A model generated the notes under the pieces. The model saw nothing but the letters and a program-made list of their open reading frames with translations. It ran no database searches and was not told the DNA's origin. The translations under genes and the position numbers were made by a program. This document shows positions 47,668 to 57,534 of a DNA stretch of 64,000 nt, in pieces; position 1 is the stretch's first letter; each line of letters opens with the position of its first letter. This DNA comes from Paracoccaceae bacterium (GTDB lineage Bacteria; Pseudomonadota; Alphaproteobacteria; Rhodobacterales; Rhodobacteraceae), in NCBI GenBank assembly GCA_022448245.1, contig JAKVCO010000008.1, positions 1 through 64,000 of the forward strand, in the 5' to 3' direction.

Positions 47668-49115
47668 CCTTTCACCTCACGCCAGTTGCGGTCATCACGA
47701 CGCATCAGCGCATGGGCATCGAGCGGGCCCATCGAGCCCGGTTCATAGGGCTTGGGCACGTCATTGCGGGCCGTCCAACCCTCGATGATCGGGTCCGTCC
47801 ACGTCCACGCGGCTTCCACTTCGTCCCCGCGCATGAAGAGCGTCTGGTTGCCGCGGATCACATCCATGATCAGGCGCTCGTAAGCATCGGGCACTTCTTC
47901 GGCGTCCGGTCCAAGTGCTTCGGCGAATGTCATGTCGAGAGGAACGTTCACGAGGCGCATGCCGCCGGGGCCAGGTTCCTTGATGGTCATATCCATCGTG
48001 ATCCCTTCATTCGGCTGAAGCTGGATCGACAACACGTTCCGGTCGGGCTCGTTATCCTCGAAGATCGAGTGCGGGAGGGCCTTGAAGACAACCGCGATCT
48101 CAGAGGCGCGGGTCGCCATGCGTTTGCCGGTGCGCAGGTAGAACGGCACCCCGGCCCAACGGAAATTGGAGATGTGGGTCTTCATCGCGATGAAGCTTTC
48201 GGTGAAGGAACGGGGGTTTTCCGCCTCCTCCCGGTAGCCTGGCTGGCCGTCCTTCGCCTCGTACTGACCGCGTACGATTTCATGGGGCTGCACAGGCTGC
48301 AGCGCACGAATGACCTTGAGCTTTTCGTCGCGGACCGCGTCAGGCGCGAACTGCGCGGGCGGCTCCATCGCGATCAAGCACAAAAGCTGCATCAGGTGGT
48401 TTTGGACCATGTCCCGCATGGCGCCGGACTTGTCATAATAAGCCCCGCGAGAGCCCACCGCCACGGTCTCGGCCACTGTGATCTGGATGTGGTCGATGTA
48501 TTTGCCGTTCCAAAGCGGCTCGAACATCACATTGCCAAAGCGCAGCGCCATCAGGTTCTGGACGGTCTCTTTGCCCAGATAGTGATCGATCCGGTAGATC
48601 TGCTTTTCTTTGAAGTGCTTGGCCAGGGTGGCATTCAGCTCCTCTGCGGAAGCGAGATCGCGGCCAAAGGGTTTTTCAACGACGATGCGGCTCGTGTCAT
48701 CGGCCAGATCATGGCGTTTGAGCCGTTCGGCGATATCTCCAAAAAGGCTTGGCGCGACCGAGAAATAGAATGCGTTGACGAGTTCTTTTCGCACCATGGC
48801 GGAGAGTTCGGCCCACCCTTTGTCGCCGCGCGCATCAGTTGCGACATAGTCCAGACATTCGAGAAATTCGGGCAGCTCCGCCTGTGAGGCGAGCTCCTTG
48901 CCGCCAAACTCCTTGATGCTGTCTGCCACCATCTTTCGGAAGCCGTTGCGGTCGAGTTCGGTCCGGGCGGATCCGATCACGCGGGCATCCTTTGGCATCT
49001 GACCGGCACAGAAACGCCGGAACAGGCCTGGCAGGACCTTGCGTCGGGCAAGATCTCCGGTGCCTCCAAAAATAACGAGCTCAAAAGGTTCGACTGGGAT
49101 TACGCGCGAGACCAT
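47664..49115 (-). CDS. zwf: Glucose-6-phosphate 1-dehydrogenase
   Basis: A 483-residue NAD(P)-dependent enzyme, first step of the oxidative pentose-phosphate and Entner-Doudoroff routes. The N-terminal FGGTGDLARRKVLPGLF is the nucleotide site, RIDHYLGKETVQNLM near residue 178 carries the active-site Lys, and the C-terminal RTGKRMATRASEI is conserved. It leads the zwf-pgl-pgi operon. In roseobacters this operon serves glucose breakdown through Entner-Doudoroff; edd and eda are not in the window. Confidence 0.96.
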   Translation of the reverse strand: MVSRVIPVEPFELVIFGGTGDLARRKVLPGLFRRFCAGQMPKDARVIGSARTELDRNGFRKMVADSIKEFGGKELASQAELPEFLECLDYVATDARGDKGWAELSAMVRKELVNAFYFSVAPSLFGDIAERLKRHDLADDTSRIVVEKPFGRDLASAEELNATLAKHFKEKQIYRIDHYLGKETVQNLMALRFGNVMFEPLWNGKYIDHIQITVAETVAVGSRGAYYDKSGAMRDMVQNHLMQLLCLIAMEPPAQFAPDAVRDEKLKVIRALQPVQPHEIVRGQYEAKDGQPGYREEAENPRSFTESFIAMKTHISNFRWAGVPFYLRTGKRMATRASEIAVVFKALPHSIFEDNEPDRNVLSIQLQPNEGITMDMTIKEPGPGGMRLVNVPLDMTFAEALGPDAEEVPDAYERLIMDVIRGNQTLFMRGDEVEAAWTWTDPIIEGWTARNDVPKPYEPGSMGPLDAHALMRRDDRNWREVKG

Positions 49116-49216
49116 GGTTGCTTCCTCCAGCAGAGCGAGGTGTTAGCGTTAACATCGCCGCCGTTAGAAGCGAATACGCCGCAAAAGTCTAGCACCCATG
49201 GAGAAGGTCACAACGT

Positions 49217-50329
49217 CTAGCTGACGATTTGACGTTTGCTTGCCTGACTGGCATACACCCAGTCTTCGAACGCGGCCCCGAGCAGCCCTGTGAACGGCCC
49301 CGTCACAAAGCTCCAAAGCGTGGTGTTGCGCCCGTTCATGTCAGCGTTCACCGGCATGCCGACCGAGAGTCGAAAAAGCGCGCCCAGCTTTTCGCGTGCG
49401 GCTGCAATGTCTTCAGGATCAACGACGCCTCGGACCCTGTAATGGAGCGAGTTCCCATCGGCATCGCGCACGGGTTCCAAAGCCGGATCCGTCAGGGTCA
49501 CGCGGAGTGTGGGGGCAGTTCGTTGCGACAGCGCGTTGATGGTCAAGAGGCCCATGTGCCCCGCCCGCACCTGATCGCGGTAGGCTGGCGGCACATAAAG
49601 ATCGATCTCATGCTCATCACCCGGCTGGGTCAGCATGGCGAGCGTCATGCCCGCGGCAGCCACGACCCCTTCCGTGCCAAGGGCCAACTCCGTGACCTTG
49701 CCGTCTACCGGCGAACGGATATCGGCCATGCGCACTGTTGCCTCAAGCTCCGCAATGGGCAGACGGCCCTTTTGCGAGAGGTCTGATGCCCGCGTGAAGC
49801 GCGCGTCGGCGGTGTCTTGCAGCGCGCGCTGCGCCGCCAGACCCCTATTCAGCAGGAGCTTGCGCTGTTCGCTTGCCGCCTCCTCTGCAGCAAGTTTGGC
49901 ATCTGAAGCTCGAACGCCGTGTCAAGGGGCGTCATAGGCGAGGCTCACAGTTTCTACTTGGGGACTTGGCACTGCCTCGATCCCCAAGCGCGGTGCAATC
50001 GCGGCGACTTCCGCTTTTATCATCTCCTCCCTCGCGCGCAGGGCATCGAGTTGAACGCGTTCGTCTGTGACATCGAGCTGAAACAGAAGATCGCCCGTTT
50101 CGACCTCCTCATTAGGCTCGACATGGAGCGCAGCGGTGCGTCCACCGGTTTCATGCTGAACCTCGTAGGTTGGAGCCGACGGGCTCAGCATGCCGGGCAC
50201 GCACACGGTTGTGGTGATCTGAGCCAACATCGCCCAGGCGACACCGAAGACCACAAAGCCTGCCACGGCGCCACCGCCCCAACGGAGCAGTCCGCGGACG
50301 TCTCCTGGAAGTTCTGTGAGGGTGCTCAT
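49217..50329 (-). pseudogene. HlyD-family type I secretion adaptor with one in-frame stop
   Basis: Membrane fusion protein of a type I secretion system: N-terminal TM (FVVFGVAWAMLAQI), a lipoyl-like half (YEVQHETGGRTAALHVEPNEEVETGDLLFQLD), a helical region, then the second half (ADIRSPVDGKVTELALG, LYVPPAYRDQVRAGH). One frame runs from 50329 to 49217, but TGA at 49922-49924 cuts it (YDAP*HGVRA; an Arg codon CGA is one transition away). The final 172 codons could restart at ATG 49735 but would lack the TM anchor. It overlaps the ABC remnant by 4 bp. A single lesion implies very recent loss, or a sequencing error worth checking. Confidence 0.78.
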
Positions 50330-52391
50330 GCCGTCTTCCTCACCTGAATATCGGTGAGTTCCGCGAAGAACTCGCTCTCGTTCTCACGGCTTGAATGCTC
50401 AAATCGCTCGGACAGTTTGATGACTCTGGCCAGGGAGGCCTCCTCGTTCGACATATCCTTATCGGTGCCCTCTTTGACACCGGCGCGGACCTTCGAGACC
50501 TTCTTCTCATGCTTGGAATTGCGCGGCTCGGAGATCGTGATCGAATAGCTCGTGTCGTTTTCAAAGCGGAACTCAAAGCCGAGGAAGCGATCATCCTCGA
50601 TCGGGCCGTTGGTGCGCGCGAAATTGAACATCTCACAAGCGACGACGGCTGCGCGGCGTTTGAATTCCTCGTCTCCGTCGCGAAGGAACTGACTATTGAC
50701 CCAATCGATCAGGTTTTGGACGTCGTTGCGCGTCGCGGCGAGCTTCAATCGACGATGGCTGTTAGCAAGGCGGCCCAGAATTTCGGCGCGCGGACCGTAG
50801 TGCACCAACTTCCCGCGCTCGAGCACCGCCGCGCGGTCTGCCAAGTTCACGATGGCCAAGCGGTGGACCGTCATCACGATGGTGACCCCTGCCCGATTGA
50901 GGCGCATGATCGCGTCACCGAGCTGCCGCTCGCCCATGTGATCGAGCAGCGCGTTAGGTTCGTCCAGAAAAAGGTATTTGGGCTCCAGGTAGATCGCGCG
51001 CGCAAAGGCGATGCGCTGCTTTTGGCCCGCTGAAAGCGCATGTGGATTGTCGCCGAGATCGGTCTCATAAGCCAGCAGCAAGCCCGAGATCAGGCCATGA
51101 ACGCCAGCTAGCCGCGCCGCACAGACGACCTTGGCGTCATCGCGGTCCATCGCAAAACAGGCTATGTTTTCGTTGATCGTACCTGAAACGAACTGCGCAT
51201 ATTGCGGCAAATATCAAATGGACGCGGATTTGGTCCCGCCGTCCAAGGTGCGGATATCAGGTTCATCGCGAAAGACGTTCCCAATGGGCGCCGGGTCCGC
51301 GCCGCACATGGCATTCAGCAGGGTCGTTTTGCCAGACTCGCTCTTTCCCAAAATCGCCGGACATTCGCCCGGTGTCACCTTGAAAGATGCACGCTCCAGC
51401 CGTGACGCAAGGCCCGCGCCTTTCGGTTATGTAAGTGCCTCGACAGCAATGCGTCAGCTGAGGTCATGAACAGCGGTTTGGAAGCCGTCGTCAGTCTCAG
51501 CGTAGGTTCAAAGCTCCTTGCCGGAAGCCCATGCGAGGCGCGCTTGGGGCATGAGCTCCAGGGACCCTTCGATGATCCCGATGGTCTTGGACAAGACAAT
51601 TGGGGCGCCAATCATGCCACCAGCAGACAGGGCCGATTGCGTCACCAAGTAGGCCCCGAGGGACAATGTGCCCAGCTGAACCCCCTGCCGTACGAACCGC
51701 GCCGCCGCGTCAAAAGCCTGCTCTTTCTTTTTTGACCGACTTCCTGCCAGACGCGTCCTCCGAGCGGAGAGCCGCCAGATAACGCTCAGAAAGGTTCTTG
51801 CCCAAAGACATCAAATCAGCGCGCGGGCCCTCCTTTTCCAGCGCGCGGAGCGCGTCCATCCCGGCGGAATGCGCCCCAGATGCGGACGGATCATCTTGAC
51901 GTGTGAGAAACTCGGAAAGGCTCTTGAGGACAAAGAGCGCCCCAGATCCGATCACCAGCACGACTAAAAATGCCGGCTAGATCAAAAATGACAGTCACAA
52001 CAAAGAAGGGCATCCAAGGAGGATCGATTGTTGTCTTCGCATTGTACTTGAGGAAATCGCGCACGATGGAAACCTTGCGTAACCCATCGAGCTGCGCGGG
52101 ACCGGCGCGGGCAAGAACATGGGTGGCTGCGTCCCGCTCAAACCAACTGGCACTGCGGCTCAGGGACTGATCCCGAAGATATTCGACAATGCCGTTCACG
52201 GTTAGTGCGCGGAAGACCAGAATGCCCAAGAGCGCAAGTGTACTGAGGTTGCCCGATGGCACAACGCGGTCAAGCACTTGCATCATGAACAAGGGTGAAA
52301 CCAGTACGGCCAGGTTGCTCACACTGGCGAAAAGTACAAGCGGCAGGATAAGCGGCTTAAGCGCCGCCAGCGATCCCTGAGTAGAAGTCAT
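50326..52391 (-). pseudogene. Type I secretion ABC exporter, multiply broken
   Basis: PrtD/HlyB-like exporter. TM domain pieces: 52391-51971 (PLFMMQVLDRVVPSGNLSTL, DPPWMPFFVVTVIFDL), then one frame over 51961-51734 (FVLKSLSEFLT) after a T-run short by one (51966-51970), then another frame with GGMIGAPIVLSK after an A-run short by one (51728-51733 on the plus strand). Two TGA and a TAA codon follow between the TM and ATPase parts. The ATPase keeps Walker A GKSESGKTT, is cut by TGA 51214-51216 (ASI*YLPQ), then has LSAGQKQRIAFARAIYLEPKYLFLDEP. An unusual long C-terminal extension (about 150 residues) follows. Non-functional. Confidence 0.8.
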
Positions 52392-52419
52392 TTATTGGCC
52401 CCCGCCGTGTAGCCATACA

Positions 52420-52448
52420 GCGCGCCAGGCCCAACGAGCCCGGCGCGC
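52420..52448. terminator. Hairpin between the RTX gene and its exporter
   Basis: GCGCGCCAGGC (52420-52430) pairs with GCCCGGCGCGC (52438-52448), 10 of 11 bases matched, around a 7-nt loop. It lies in the 65 bp between the RTX stop and the ABC gene start. No strong T-run follows on the minus strand, so it may work as an attenuator or 3' mRNA stabiliser that lets the abundant RTX message exceed the exporter message. Confidence 0.6.
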
Positions 52449-52456
52449 CATGTCGA

Positions 52457-55360
52457 TCAGACGATGAAGTTGACTGCGTCGAGGTCTTCGGCTTTGACGG
52501 ACTTCAGCAAGATCTTGTCGCCGGCACCGGACTTGTCGATGCCTTCGAGGTTGATCTCGACGGCCCAACCACGATCAATCAGGCGGTCCTGGATGTCTTC
52601 GAATGTCAGGCCGTAGGCGCTCAGATCGATTTGGTCGTAACGTGCCTCGAAGTCATGGACGATGTCCTTGCCGCCGCCATGGCTGTAGACAAAGGTTTCA
52701 GACACACCATCACCGGACCAGTTGCCGCCCCAAAGGTGGTCGGTGCCTGCACCGCCCTCGATGGTATCGGAGCCCGCGCCGCCGACCAACTTGACGGTAT
52801 CTGGGCCGCCCGCGATGTAGTCATTTCCGTCGCTGCCAAGAAGGAAGTCCTGCCCTGCGCCGCCATCAATGACGTCATCCCCCTTACCGGCATTGACTGC
52901 GTCATTGCCGTCGCCGCCATCGAGCGTGTCGGCCATTTCGCCGCCGTCAATGAAGTCGTCGCCTGTGCCGCCCTTGATGACATCAGCGCTATCGTTGCCA
53001 TAGGCAGTGTCGTCGCCAGCGCCTGCGTAGATCTCATCTTCGCCTTTGCCGCCACGCAGGTCGTCATTGCCGCCAACGCCGCTCACAAGCTCTGGAGACT
53101 TGATGAGGATCGTGCTGGTGGTGTCTTTCGGTGCAAATGGGTCCACGGCACGTGGGTCATAGGCACCGTCGTTCGAGCCGGTAGACTGCGCGTCAGACAG
53201 CAGTTCCGCGTAGCCCTTGCCGGTTTCGAAATCGACCTCGAACTTGTAGATGCCGCCGGAGGATCCGGTTGAGCCATCCAGGTCGTGGTCACCCTCGTTC
53301 AGGCCTGCATAGACGTTCCCGTCGGCATCCATGAACACAGCACCATAGGCACCTTTGACCATGCCTGTCTGCATCTCACCGTCAACGAGTGTCCCGCTGA
53401 TTTCCACCTTGGAGATCACGGGCTCGTTCGTGCCATCGAAGTTCGACACGTCAATCTTCACGATCTCACCGTTGCCGCCATTCGATCCCGGCGCTTTCAC
53501 CGCGTAGAAGGCATCCTCGGCAGCATTGTAGGCCACGTCATAAGTGTTGCCGCCGAAGAGGGCATTCGGCAGGTAGTAGTTCACCACCACCGGATCCCCG
53601 TTGGCATCAAGGTTGTCGACGTCGATCTTGGTGATCCGGTTGACCGAGGACTGGAACGTCCAAAGGTTGCCATCACCATCAAAGTCACCAACGAAGTCAC
53701 CGACCGGCGTCTCACCGATGACGAAGGTGTTGCCTTCGGCGTCGACGGCCACGAGGTCCTTAGCGCTGACCGGGTTCCCGAGGCTGTCGGTGCCGTTGCT
53801 CTTGGCAATGCCGTAGACTAGATCATCTTCGACGTTGAAGCCGATCGCGTTGACTTTAAACCCAAAGTGGTCGCCGACGTCGTTGTACTCGCCAGTCTCC
53901 ACATCGAAGACTTTGAACTGGCCATTGATCACCTGGTAGAGGTTCGACTGGCCAGGAGCGAAGGCGCTGACCTCGACCTCTTCGCCACCAACAGTGAGAG
54001 TGCTGTCATAGGTGACGATCGGACCGGAGGTGTCATAGTCGGGCGCATTATCTTGCGCGGCATCACTTGTTTCGACGTTCTGGAACGAAATGGAACCTGG
54101 CCCACCAGTGCCCACAAACGCGATCGTGTGGCTCTCAAAAACGCCTGAGGTGGTATTGATCGTGTCGATGACCTCACCGTTGTAGAGAACCTTGATCGTA
54201 CCGCTCGTGGAACCTGCGCTGAGGTTTGCTGCGATCTCAAAGGTCAGTTCGTAAGGCTCGCCTGCGACGGTTTCGATCTCTTGAACGATCGTTGCCATCC
54301 CAGTCTCTTCGACGACTTCCTTATCCCAAGCGTCGAGCGCTGCGAGATCGTCGAAGGTGGTACCTTCGGTGGTGCGCAACATGTTGGAATCGTTGCCGTC
54401 ACCATAGACCATGTCGTTGCCGTCGCCTGTGCCGGCGTTGATGCGGTCATAATCCCCACCGCCGTACATCATGTCGTCACCTGAGTTACCGATGATGTTG
54501 TCTTCACCCTCGCGGCCCTCGAGGGCCGCGAGGCGGTCATCACCGCCGCCTTCACCGGTGTCGATCTGACCGATGATATGAGCGCCGTTGGCCGCGCCGA
54601 CCTCCAACTTGAAGACAGTGTCTTCGAAGTTCATGTCGCCACTGCCCATCAGGTCCTCGAACCCGATCTGGAAACTAGTCGCACTGTTCTCAGCGCCGGC
54701 TTGTGTGTGGTTTATCCCGTCCGCATTGATCCCATGATCGGGCTGCGTGTAGGTTGAGTGGAAAATGTTGCCGTTGAGGACCGAAACCGTACCGTCCGTG
54801 GCAACGTGCTGGAGGATCGGCGCCTCGGAATTGATGCCAGCAGGATTGCCACCGGCATTCACAAAGTGGAACTCGCCCTCGCCAAGCGCGTCGAAGTTGT
54901 TCTGATTGAAGCCATTGGAAATGATGAAGAAACCGAGGCTATCGCCCGCGGCCACATCATATGTGACCGAGCTTTGGCCGCTCATCAAATCGCCGCCGGA
55001 GCCTGCAAGCGATGCATTCTCGAACGTGATATCGACGCCCGTGATGGCACCTGTGTCGGGGTCCACTTTGTAGACGCCCAGCGTGTGCTTGTCGCCCGCG
55101 CTTTCGAAATCGAAGGTGATGGTCGCGGTGTAGTCTTCCACAATTTCGATCCGGGTCGGATCGATCTGCACCTCAGAGAGGTTGTCGCCAATCAGAAGGT
55201 CTTCGTCCTTCCCGCCCAGGACGTAGTCATCGCCCCCAGTGCCGGTGACAGTGTCATCGCCCGCACCACTGAGCGCCGCATCATTTTGATCGGTACCGTT
55301 GATCTGATCGGCATCACCCGTGCCTGTAAACTGGTGTTGCGATGTCTCTTCGCTGGCCAT
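52457..55360 (-). CDS. RTX calcium-binding secreted protein
   Basis: A 967-residue protein rich in Asp and Gly, without a Sec signal, as expected for type I secretion. The N-terminal RTX region (about 15-60: GTGGDDYVLGGKDEDLLIG), a DUF4114-like domain (about 65-220: DSLGFFIISNGFNQN, GEGEFHFVN), a middle RTX patch (about 285-330), a beta-rich propeller-like domain (about 450-720), a long C-terminal RTX block (about 770-900), then the hydrophobic export tail ending DLDAVNFIV. RTX nonapeptides bind Ca2+ outside the cell and drive folding. ATG 55360 has AGGAGAGGG upstream. The frame is intact, unlike the two exporter genes after it. It could be an adhesin or surface-layer-like protein; no enzyme site is seen. 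Confidence 0.9.
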   Translation of the reverse strand: MASEETSQHQFTGTGDADQINGTDQNDAALSGAGDDTVTGTGGDDYVLGGKDEDLLIGDNLSEVQIDPTRIEIVEDYTATITFDFESAGDKHTLGVYKVDPDTGAITGVDITFENASLAGSGGDLMSGQSSVTYDVAAGDSLGFFIISNGFNQNNFDALGEGEFHFVNAGGNPAGINSEAPILQHVATDGTVSVLNGNIFHSTYTQPDHGINADGINHTQAGAENSATSFQIGFEDLMGSGDMNFEDTVFKLEVGAANGAHIIGQIDTGEGGGDDRLAALEGREGEDNIIGNSGDDMMYGGGDYDRINAGTGDGNDMVYGDGNDSNMLRTTEGTTFDDLAALDAWDKEVVEETGMATIVQEIETVAGEPYELTFEIAANLSAGSTSGTIKVLYNGEVIDTINTTSGVFESHTIAFVGTGGPGSISFQNVETSDAAQDNAPDYDTSGPIVTYDSTLTVGGEEVEVSAFAPGQSNLYQVINGQFKVFDVETGEYNDVGDHFGFKVNAIGFNVEDDLVYGIAKSNGTDSLGNPVSAKDLVAVDAEGNTFVIGETPVGDFVGDFDGDGNLWTFQSSVNRITKIDVDNLDANGDPVVVNYYLPNALFGGNTYDVAYNAAEDAFYAVKAPGSNGGNGEIVKIDVSNFDGTNEPVISKVEISGTLVDGEMQTGMVKGAYGAVFMDADGNVYAGLNEGDHDLDGSTGSSGGIYKFEVDFETGKGYAELLSDAQSTGSNDGAYDPRAVDPFAPKDTTSTILIKSPELVSGVGGNDDLRGGKGEDEIYAGAGDDTAYGNDSADVIKGGTGDDFIDGGEMADTLDGGDGNDAVNAGKGDDVIDGGAGQDFLLGSDGNDYIAGGPDTVKLVGGAGSDTIEGGAGTDHLWGGNWSGDGVSETFVYSHGGGKDIVHDFEARYDQIDLSAYGLTFEDIQDRLIDRGWAVEINLEGIDKSGAGDKILLKSVKAEDLDAVNFIV

Positions 55361-55487
55361 GTAACCCTCTCCTTTGTGAAACACAAAATGGCGTTGCGCC
55401 ACCGCTAGAGGGTGCTTCTTAAAGGAGGGTTACTCGGCTCGACTTAACCGAGATCGCATTGTTTAAACATTGCCCATGTGGTTGAGG

Positions 55488-56072
55488 TTAGGCCTCTAAC
55501 TCACTGTCCCAATAAAGGAAATCCATCCAGCTATCATGCAGATAGCCTGGCGGGAACTTTCGGCCCAAATTGCGTAGTTCTTCAGCAGCTGGCTGACGCG
55601 GGGTCTTGCGAAGGGACATGCCGACCTGTTTGAGGCTGCGCGAGCCCTTTTTGAGATTACATTTGGAGCACGCCGCGACCACATTCTCCCAGCTCGTAAC
55701 GCCTCCGCGCGCGCGGGGTACCACATGATCGAAGGTCAGGTCGCCCTGCGCCCCGCAATACTGGCATGAGAATTGATCGCGTAGGAACAGGTTAAACCGT
55801 GTAAAAGCCACGCGTTTCTGGGGCTTTACGTAGTCTTTTAGAACCACAACCGACGGGATGCGGATCTTGGTCGTTGGTGAGTGGACGTATTCATCGTACT
55901 CGGCGACGATATCGACCCGCTCGAGCCACGCGGCTTTGATGGCGTCCTGCCAGGGCCAAAGCGACAAAGGATAGTAGGAAAGTGGTCGGTAATCTGCGTT
56001 GAGGACTAAGGCCGGATGTTGCTTGAGCGCGTTCGGCTCACGCACAAAGTTCGTTCTGAAATCGCCGTCCAT
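55488..56072 (-). CDS. HNH endonuclease-family protein
   Basis: A 194-residue HNH nuclease of the type near-universal in Rhodobacteraceae. CQYCGAQGDLTFDHVVPRARGGVTSWENVVAACSKCNLKKG near residues 105-145 is the HNH core, with two CxxC zinc pairs and the catalytic His in FDHVVPR. I choose ATG 56072 (MDGDFRTNF, matching relatives; GGGGGA upstream) over 56108. Function is uncertain; such stand-alone HNH proteins may act in repair or defence. The upstream 135 bp carry a possible promoter (TATATAGG near 56160). Confidence 0.88.
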   Translation of the reverse strand: MDGDFRTNFVREPNALKQHPALVLNADYRPLSYYPLSLWPWQDAIKAAWLERVDIVAEYDEYVHSPTTKIRIPSVVVLKDYVKPQKRVAFTRFNLFLRDQFSCQYCGAQGDLTFDHVVPRARGGVTSWENVVAACSKCNLKKGSRSLKQVGMSLRKTPRQPAAEELRNLGRKFPPGYLHDSWMDFLYWDSELEA

Positions 56073-56243
56073 TATTGCTCGTTCCCCCGGATTGAGCCTA
56101 TAGGCCATAGGAGCGACGCCGCCGATTTGGTGGGCGCAGCGCCCCTTTACGGAGGACTATATAGGGGTACGAGCACCTGACAACCCCTGCATGTAGCTCT
56201 CGGGGCTCAGGGCGGTTGGGCGGCTTAAACGCCTAAGAAATGG

Positions 56244-56924
56244 TCAACGATAGCCGAGCCGATCGCGCATGAAAGCCAGCGACACTTCAAGCCCATCAGG
56301 TGCGATCCCGTGGGCCGTGCCTTTCATGATGTGGGCGTAGACATCCGTGAACCCTGCCTTTTGCAGGCCCTCTGCAGCCATCGGCAGGCTTTGCGGAGGC
56401 ACCACGTCGTCCTGATCGCCATGAACCAGCAGCACCGGCATGCGCGAGACAACCTCATCCACCAGAAGCTCGGGTTCGAGCAAGCGTCCCGAAATGCCGA
56501 CGACACCGGCCACTGGGTCCTCACGGCGCGGGACCACATGAAGTGACATCATGCAGCCTTGAGAAAAGCCCAGAAGGCAAACCTGTTCGGGCAGCAGATC
56601 CTCGTCGACCATGAGCGCATCGAGAAAGGCGTTGAGGTCAGCGACCGCGGCGCGCAGGCCGTCTGCTGCGGCTTCCTCAGAAGATCCATCGATCCACGGG
56701 ATCGGGAACCACTGGCGTCCGCCGCCCATGCCCATAGGCATGCCAGCAATCGTTTCAGGCGCATCAGGGCTAACAAACATCGTGTCCGGCATGTGCTCGG
56801 CCAAGGGGTCGGCAAGCCCGATCAGATCGTTACCATCCGCACCATAGCCATGGAGAAAGACCACTGCTGATCGCAATTCGCCGGACAGCGGCGCCCGTGT
56901 CTTTGCTTCGAGTACCCGTGTCAT
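56244..56924 (-). CDS. Phospholipase/carboxylesterase-family hydrolase
   Basis: A 226-residue alpha/beta-hydrolase related to acyl-protein thioesterase. FLHGYGADGNDLIGLA near residue 25 is the oxyanion region, LLGFSQGCMMSLH near 118 the GxSxG nucleophile, and the Asp/His are in HGDQDDVVPP near 170 and GTAHGI near 205. ATG 56924 overlaps the AlkA-like gene by 4 bp; the longer frame (to 56966) runs back into that gene. Its place in the cbiD-cobK-alkA series may be only operonic convenience. Confidence 0.86.
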   Translation of the reverse strand: MTRVLEAKTRAPLSGELRSAVVFLHGYGADGNDLIGLADPLAEHMPDTMFVSPDAPETIAGMPMGMGGGRQWFPIPWIDGSSEEAAADGLRAAVADLNAFLDALMVDEDLLPEQVCLLGFSQGCMMSLHVVPRREDPVAGVVGISGRLLEPELLVDEVVSRMPVLLVHGDQDDVVPPQSLPMAAEGLQKAGFTDVYAHIMKGTAHGIAPDGLEVSLAFMRDRLGYR

Positions 56925-57532
56925 CCGATTCCCTCCCGGCGTTTCTCTTGCGCGTAGTAGGCCCACAGGATGCGCGCGGCAACCGACCGCCAGGGGCGCC
57001 AGGCTTCGGCCATGGCCCTGAGCTCCTTGTCAGTGGGCCGCTTCTCGAGGTCATAGAGCATACGAGCGCCCTCTTGCAGCGCCAGATCCCCTGCCGCGAA
57101 GGCATCCGCACGACCCAGAGAAAACTTGGCGTAGATCTCTGCCGTCCAGACCCCGATGCCCTTGATGGCGGTGAGCTCCTTAATGACGTCCTCGGTTTCC
57201 AGCGCGCGGAGCCCGCCCCAATCGACGTCAGCCTGCGCGAGCGCGAGCGAATAGCTGATTTTCTGCCGCGAAAGCCCGCAGGCGCGCAGGTCATCTTCGC
57301 TGGCGCGCGCCATGTGCGAGCGTTCCAGAAAGCCCGCCTCCTTGATCCGCGCCGCGATCGCTGCAGCGGACGCGACCGAGACCTGTTGCGAGATGATGGC
57401 CGACAATAGCTGACCAAAGCCTTCGGGCTTGAGGCGCAGCGGCAAAGGGGCCGTCTCCTCATAGGCCTGTGCCATCTTGGGGCATTCAGCGGAAAGCCAA
57501 GCCGCCCCTTCGGCAACACAAGCGTCTGACAT
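56921..57532 (-). CDS. DNA-3-methyladenine glycosylase II (AlkA-like)
   Basis: A 203-residue HhH-GPD base-excision glycosylase removing alkylated purines. LLSAIISQQVSVASAAAIAARI, the helix-hairpin-helix LTAIKGIGVWTAEIYAKF, and the catalytic Asp in AAGDLALQEG are clear. It is shorter than E. coli AlkA, lacking its N-terminal beta domain, as in many bacterial members. ATG 57532 begins 3 bp downstream of the cobK stop with AAAGAG upstream. Overlaps the esterase gene. Confidence 0.9.
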   Translation of the reverse strand: MSDACVAEGAAWLSAECPKMAQAYEETAPLPLRLKPEGFGQLLSAIISQQVSVASAAAIAARIKEAGFLERSHMARASEDDLRACGLSRQKISYSLALAQADVDWGGLRALETEDVIKELTAIKGIGVWTAEIYAKFSLGRADAFAAGDLALQEGARMLYDLEKRPTDKELRAMAEAWRPWRSVAARILWAYYAQEKRREGIG

Positions 57533-57534
57533 GA

